Source: Armatimonadetes bacterium Uphvl-Ar1
GTDB lineage: Bacteria; Armatimonadota; Fimbriimonadia; Fimbriimonadales; Fimbriimonadaceae
NCBI GenBank assembly: GCA_002162075.1
Contig: CP021423.1
Location: 62,001 to 126,000 of the forward strand
DNA: 64,000 bases
Direction of reading: 5' to 3'
Shown: positions 63,439 to 64,000 of the stretch, one piece after another
Numbering within the stretch: the stretch's first letter is position 1
Layout: every line of letters begins with the position of its first letter
The notes under the pieces: model-generated
Seen by the model: only the letters and a program-made list of their open reading frames with translations
Databases searched by the model: none
What the model was told of the DNA's origin: nothing
Translations under genes and position numbers: made by a program

Positions 63439-63798
63439 TTAGGAAGTTGGAGGGCCGCGAGGCGAGTGGCTGCGGTCGAGAACTTGATGAGTGGTTAAGT
63501 CGGTTAGTGGGGGGTGGGGATCAAGTTGTGGGGAGGAGGCTTGGGTGAGGTTGGGGGATTGTTCGGTGGGGAGAGTGCCTTCAGCGGTGGGAAGGGTGAC
63601 TTTTGTGTCTGCGGAGGGTGATTTTTCGGTCGTGCAGATGCAGGACGGGGCTTGATCTTCGTGGGGGCACTGGCAGGCCGGGCCGCAGCAACAGGAGGAT
63701 GAGGGTTGAGGGGGCTGGGCAATGGTGGGGGCAACGATTGTAAGGATCGCGAGGGTGGCGGCGAATTTTTTTGCCAGCTGGGCGAGGGGGTTGTTCAC
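63439..63798 (-). CDS. Exported protein with cysteine-rich metal-binding motif
   Basis: 119 residues from a GTG start with AAGG upstream and TATACT 13 bases before. Signal peptide (FAATLAILTIVAPTIAQ) is followed immediately by SSSCCCGPACQCPHEDQAPS then CIC: seven Cys and one His in about 20 residues. It shares the C-GP-CQC core with the next, cytosolic gene. The rest is a Thr/Ser/Pro-rich, probably unstructured tail. It would place a metal trap in the periplasm or outside the cell. First gene of a three-gene minus-strand unit. Confidence 0.75.
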   Translation of the reverse strand: MNNPLAQLAKKFAATLAILTIVAPTIAQPPQPSSSCCCGPACQCPHEDQAPSCICTTEKSPSADTKVTLPTAEGTLPTEQSPNLTQASSPQLDPHPPLTDLTTHQVLDRSHSPRGPPTS

Positions 63799-63854
63799 TT
63801 GCCTTGTTGATAGTATAAATGATTTTTCGGATTAGAGAGTTCGTGGGGCGTGAA

Positions 63855-63887
63855 AAAGCCCCGGAAGTTTGAAGTTTCCGGGGCTGT
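63855..63887. terminator. Rho-independent terminator
   Basis: AAGCCCCGGAA / TTCCGGGGCT stem with a 9-base loop and A-rich flank on the plus side (T-rich on the minus strand). It ends the gene that enters from the right edge. Confidence 0.8.
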
Positions 63888-63909
63888 GTAATTTCAAACT
63901 TACGTCAGA

Positions 63910-64000
63910 TTACTGACGTTTGCGGAAGCGGGAGCCGCCTTCGCCTTCGCCGTCTCGATCACGGCCGCCGCCATCGCGTCGGGGGCCTCGGTCTCGGTCG
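63910..64000 (-). CDS. C-terminal end of an Arg/Gly-rich protein (partial)
   Basis: Only the last 30 codons are in the window: a tail of Arg, Asp and Gly repeats (RDRGPRRDGGGRDRDGEGEG) ending GSRFRKRQ. Such RGG-like tails occur on RNA helicases, cold-shock and other nucleic-acid-binding proteins. The identity cannot be decided from this fragment. Confidence 0.6.
   Translation of the reverse strand, partial: DRDRGPRRDGGGRDRDGEGEGGSRFRKRQ

Noticed and set aside
1..64000. Programmed ribosomal frameshifting in the many broken genes
   Set aside because: The breaks occur in unrelated housekeeping genes, always as a missing base in a homopolymer, without slippery heptamers or pseudoknots; sequencing error is simpler.

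Overview
The window looks like one chromosomal stretch from a free-living, didermic, probably aerobic bacterium. It carries complex I genes, a PilMNOPQ secretin operon, PEP-CTERM surface proteins, a TraF-like outer-membrane protein, a prepilin, a secreted BNR-repeat protein and several large secreted peptidases. This combination, with pervasive TANNNT boxes just upstream of start codons, is reminiscent of Armatimonadota (Fimbriimonadia-like). The assignment is an inference from gene content, not a phylogenetic placement. No rRNA, tRNA, CRISPR array, phage or integron was recognised.

Layout. 1-4058 (minus): nuoG-nuoH-nuoJ of complex I, with no nuoI between H and J. 4275-7696: secreted BNR-repeat protein. 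7848-9349: sufB alone. 9419-16066: an anchored protein of unknown role, a MarR regulator, a CocE-type hydrolase, MsrB, a lipid/diacylglycerol kinase and an EAL phosphodiesterase. 16277-19123: an overlapping iron-sulfur operon, sufS-sufU-sufT-like-rrf2-sufA. 19244-30686: a repeat-rich PEP-CTERM protein, a YdeI-like protein, an oxidoreductase, CsaA, M32, S9A and M14 peptidases, a GIY-YIG protein, small repeats and a large periplasmic protein with an STN-like N-terminus. 30874-38049: the pilus operon, ExeA-like ATPase, excisionase-type HTH, pilM-N-O-P-Q. 38133-40542: two 2TM paralogues, CrcB, a coiled-coil protein and CoaD. 40694-42566: two genes of atypical codon use. 42597-44924: GH31. 44967-48557: a manganese-type ABC importer under a palindromic operator, next to a His-rich LEA-like lipoprotein. 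49264-60560: TraF-like porin, two FAD oxidoreductases, DapB, an SRPBCC protein, a prepilin, a serine hydrolase, an ECF sigma factor, a VOC protein and Acs. 60619-64000: a GspC/PilP-like protein, a second PEP-CTERM gene behind a sigma-54-type promoter, and a compact operon of cysteine-rich putative metal-binding proteins. One of these is a 38-residue protein with 13 cysteines.

Two genome-scale features colour everything. First, the given strand is G+T rich throughout whichever strand the gene is on. Plus-strand genes use TTG/GTG-type codons and minus-strand genes use CTC/GTC-type codons, so the plus strand is probably the leading strand across the whole window. Second, about twenty conserved genes are each broken by one missing base, nearly always in a run of G on the given strand. 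These are best read as assembly errors. Gene coordinates below are the joined, corrected extents, and the break position is named in each entry.

The most novel-looking items are the cysteine-rich operon at the right end, the paired sigma-54 leaders around the second PEP-CTERM gene (one seems to make only a short RNA), and the many leaderless-type promoters.
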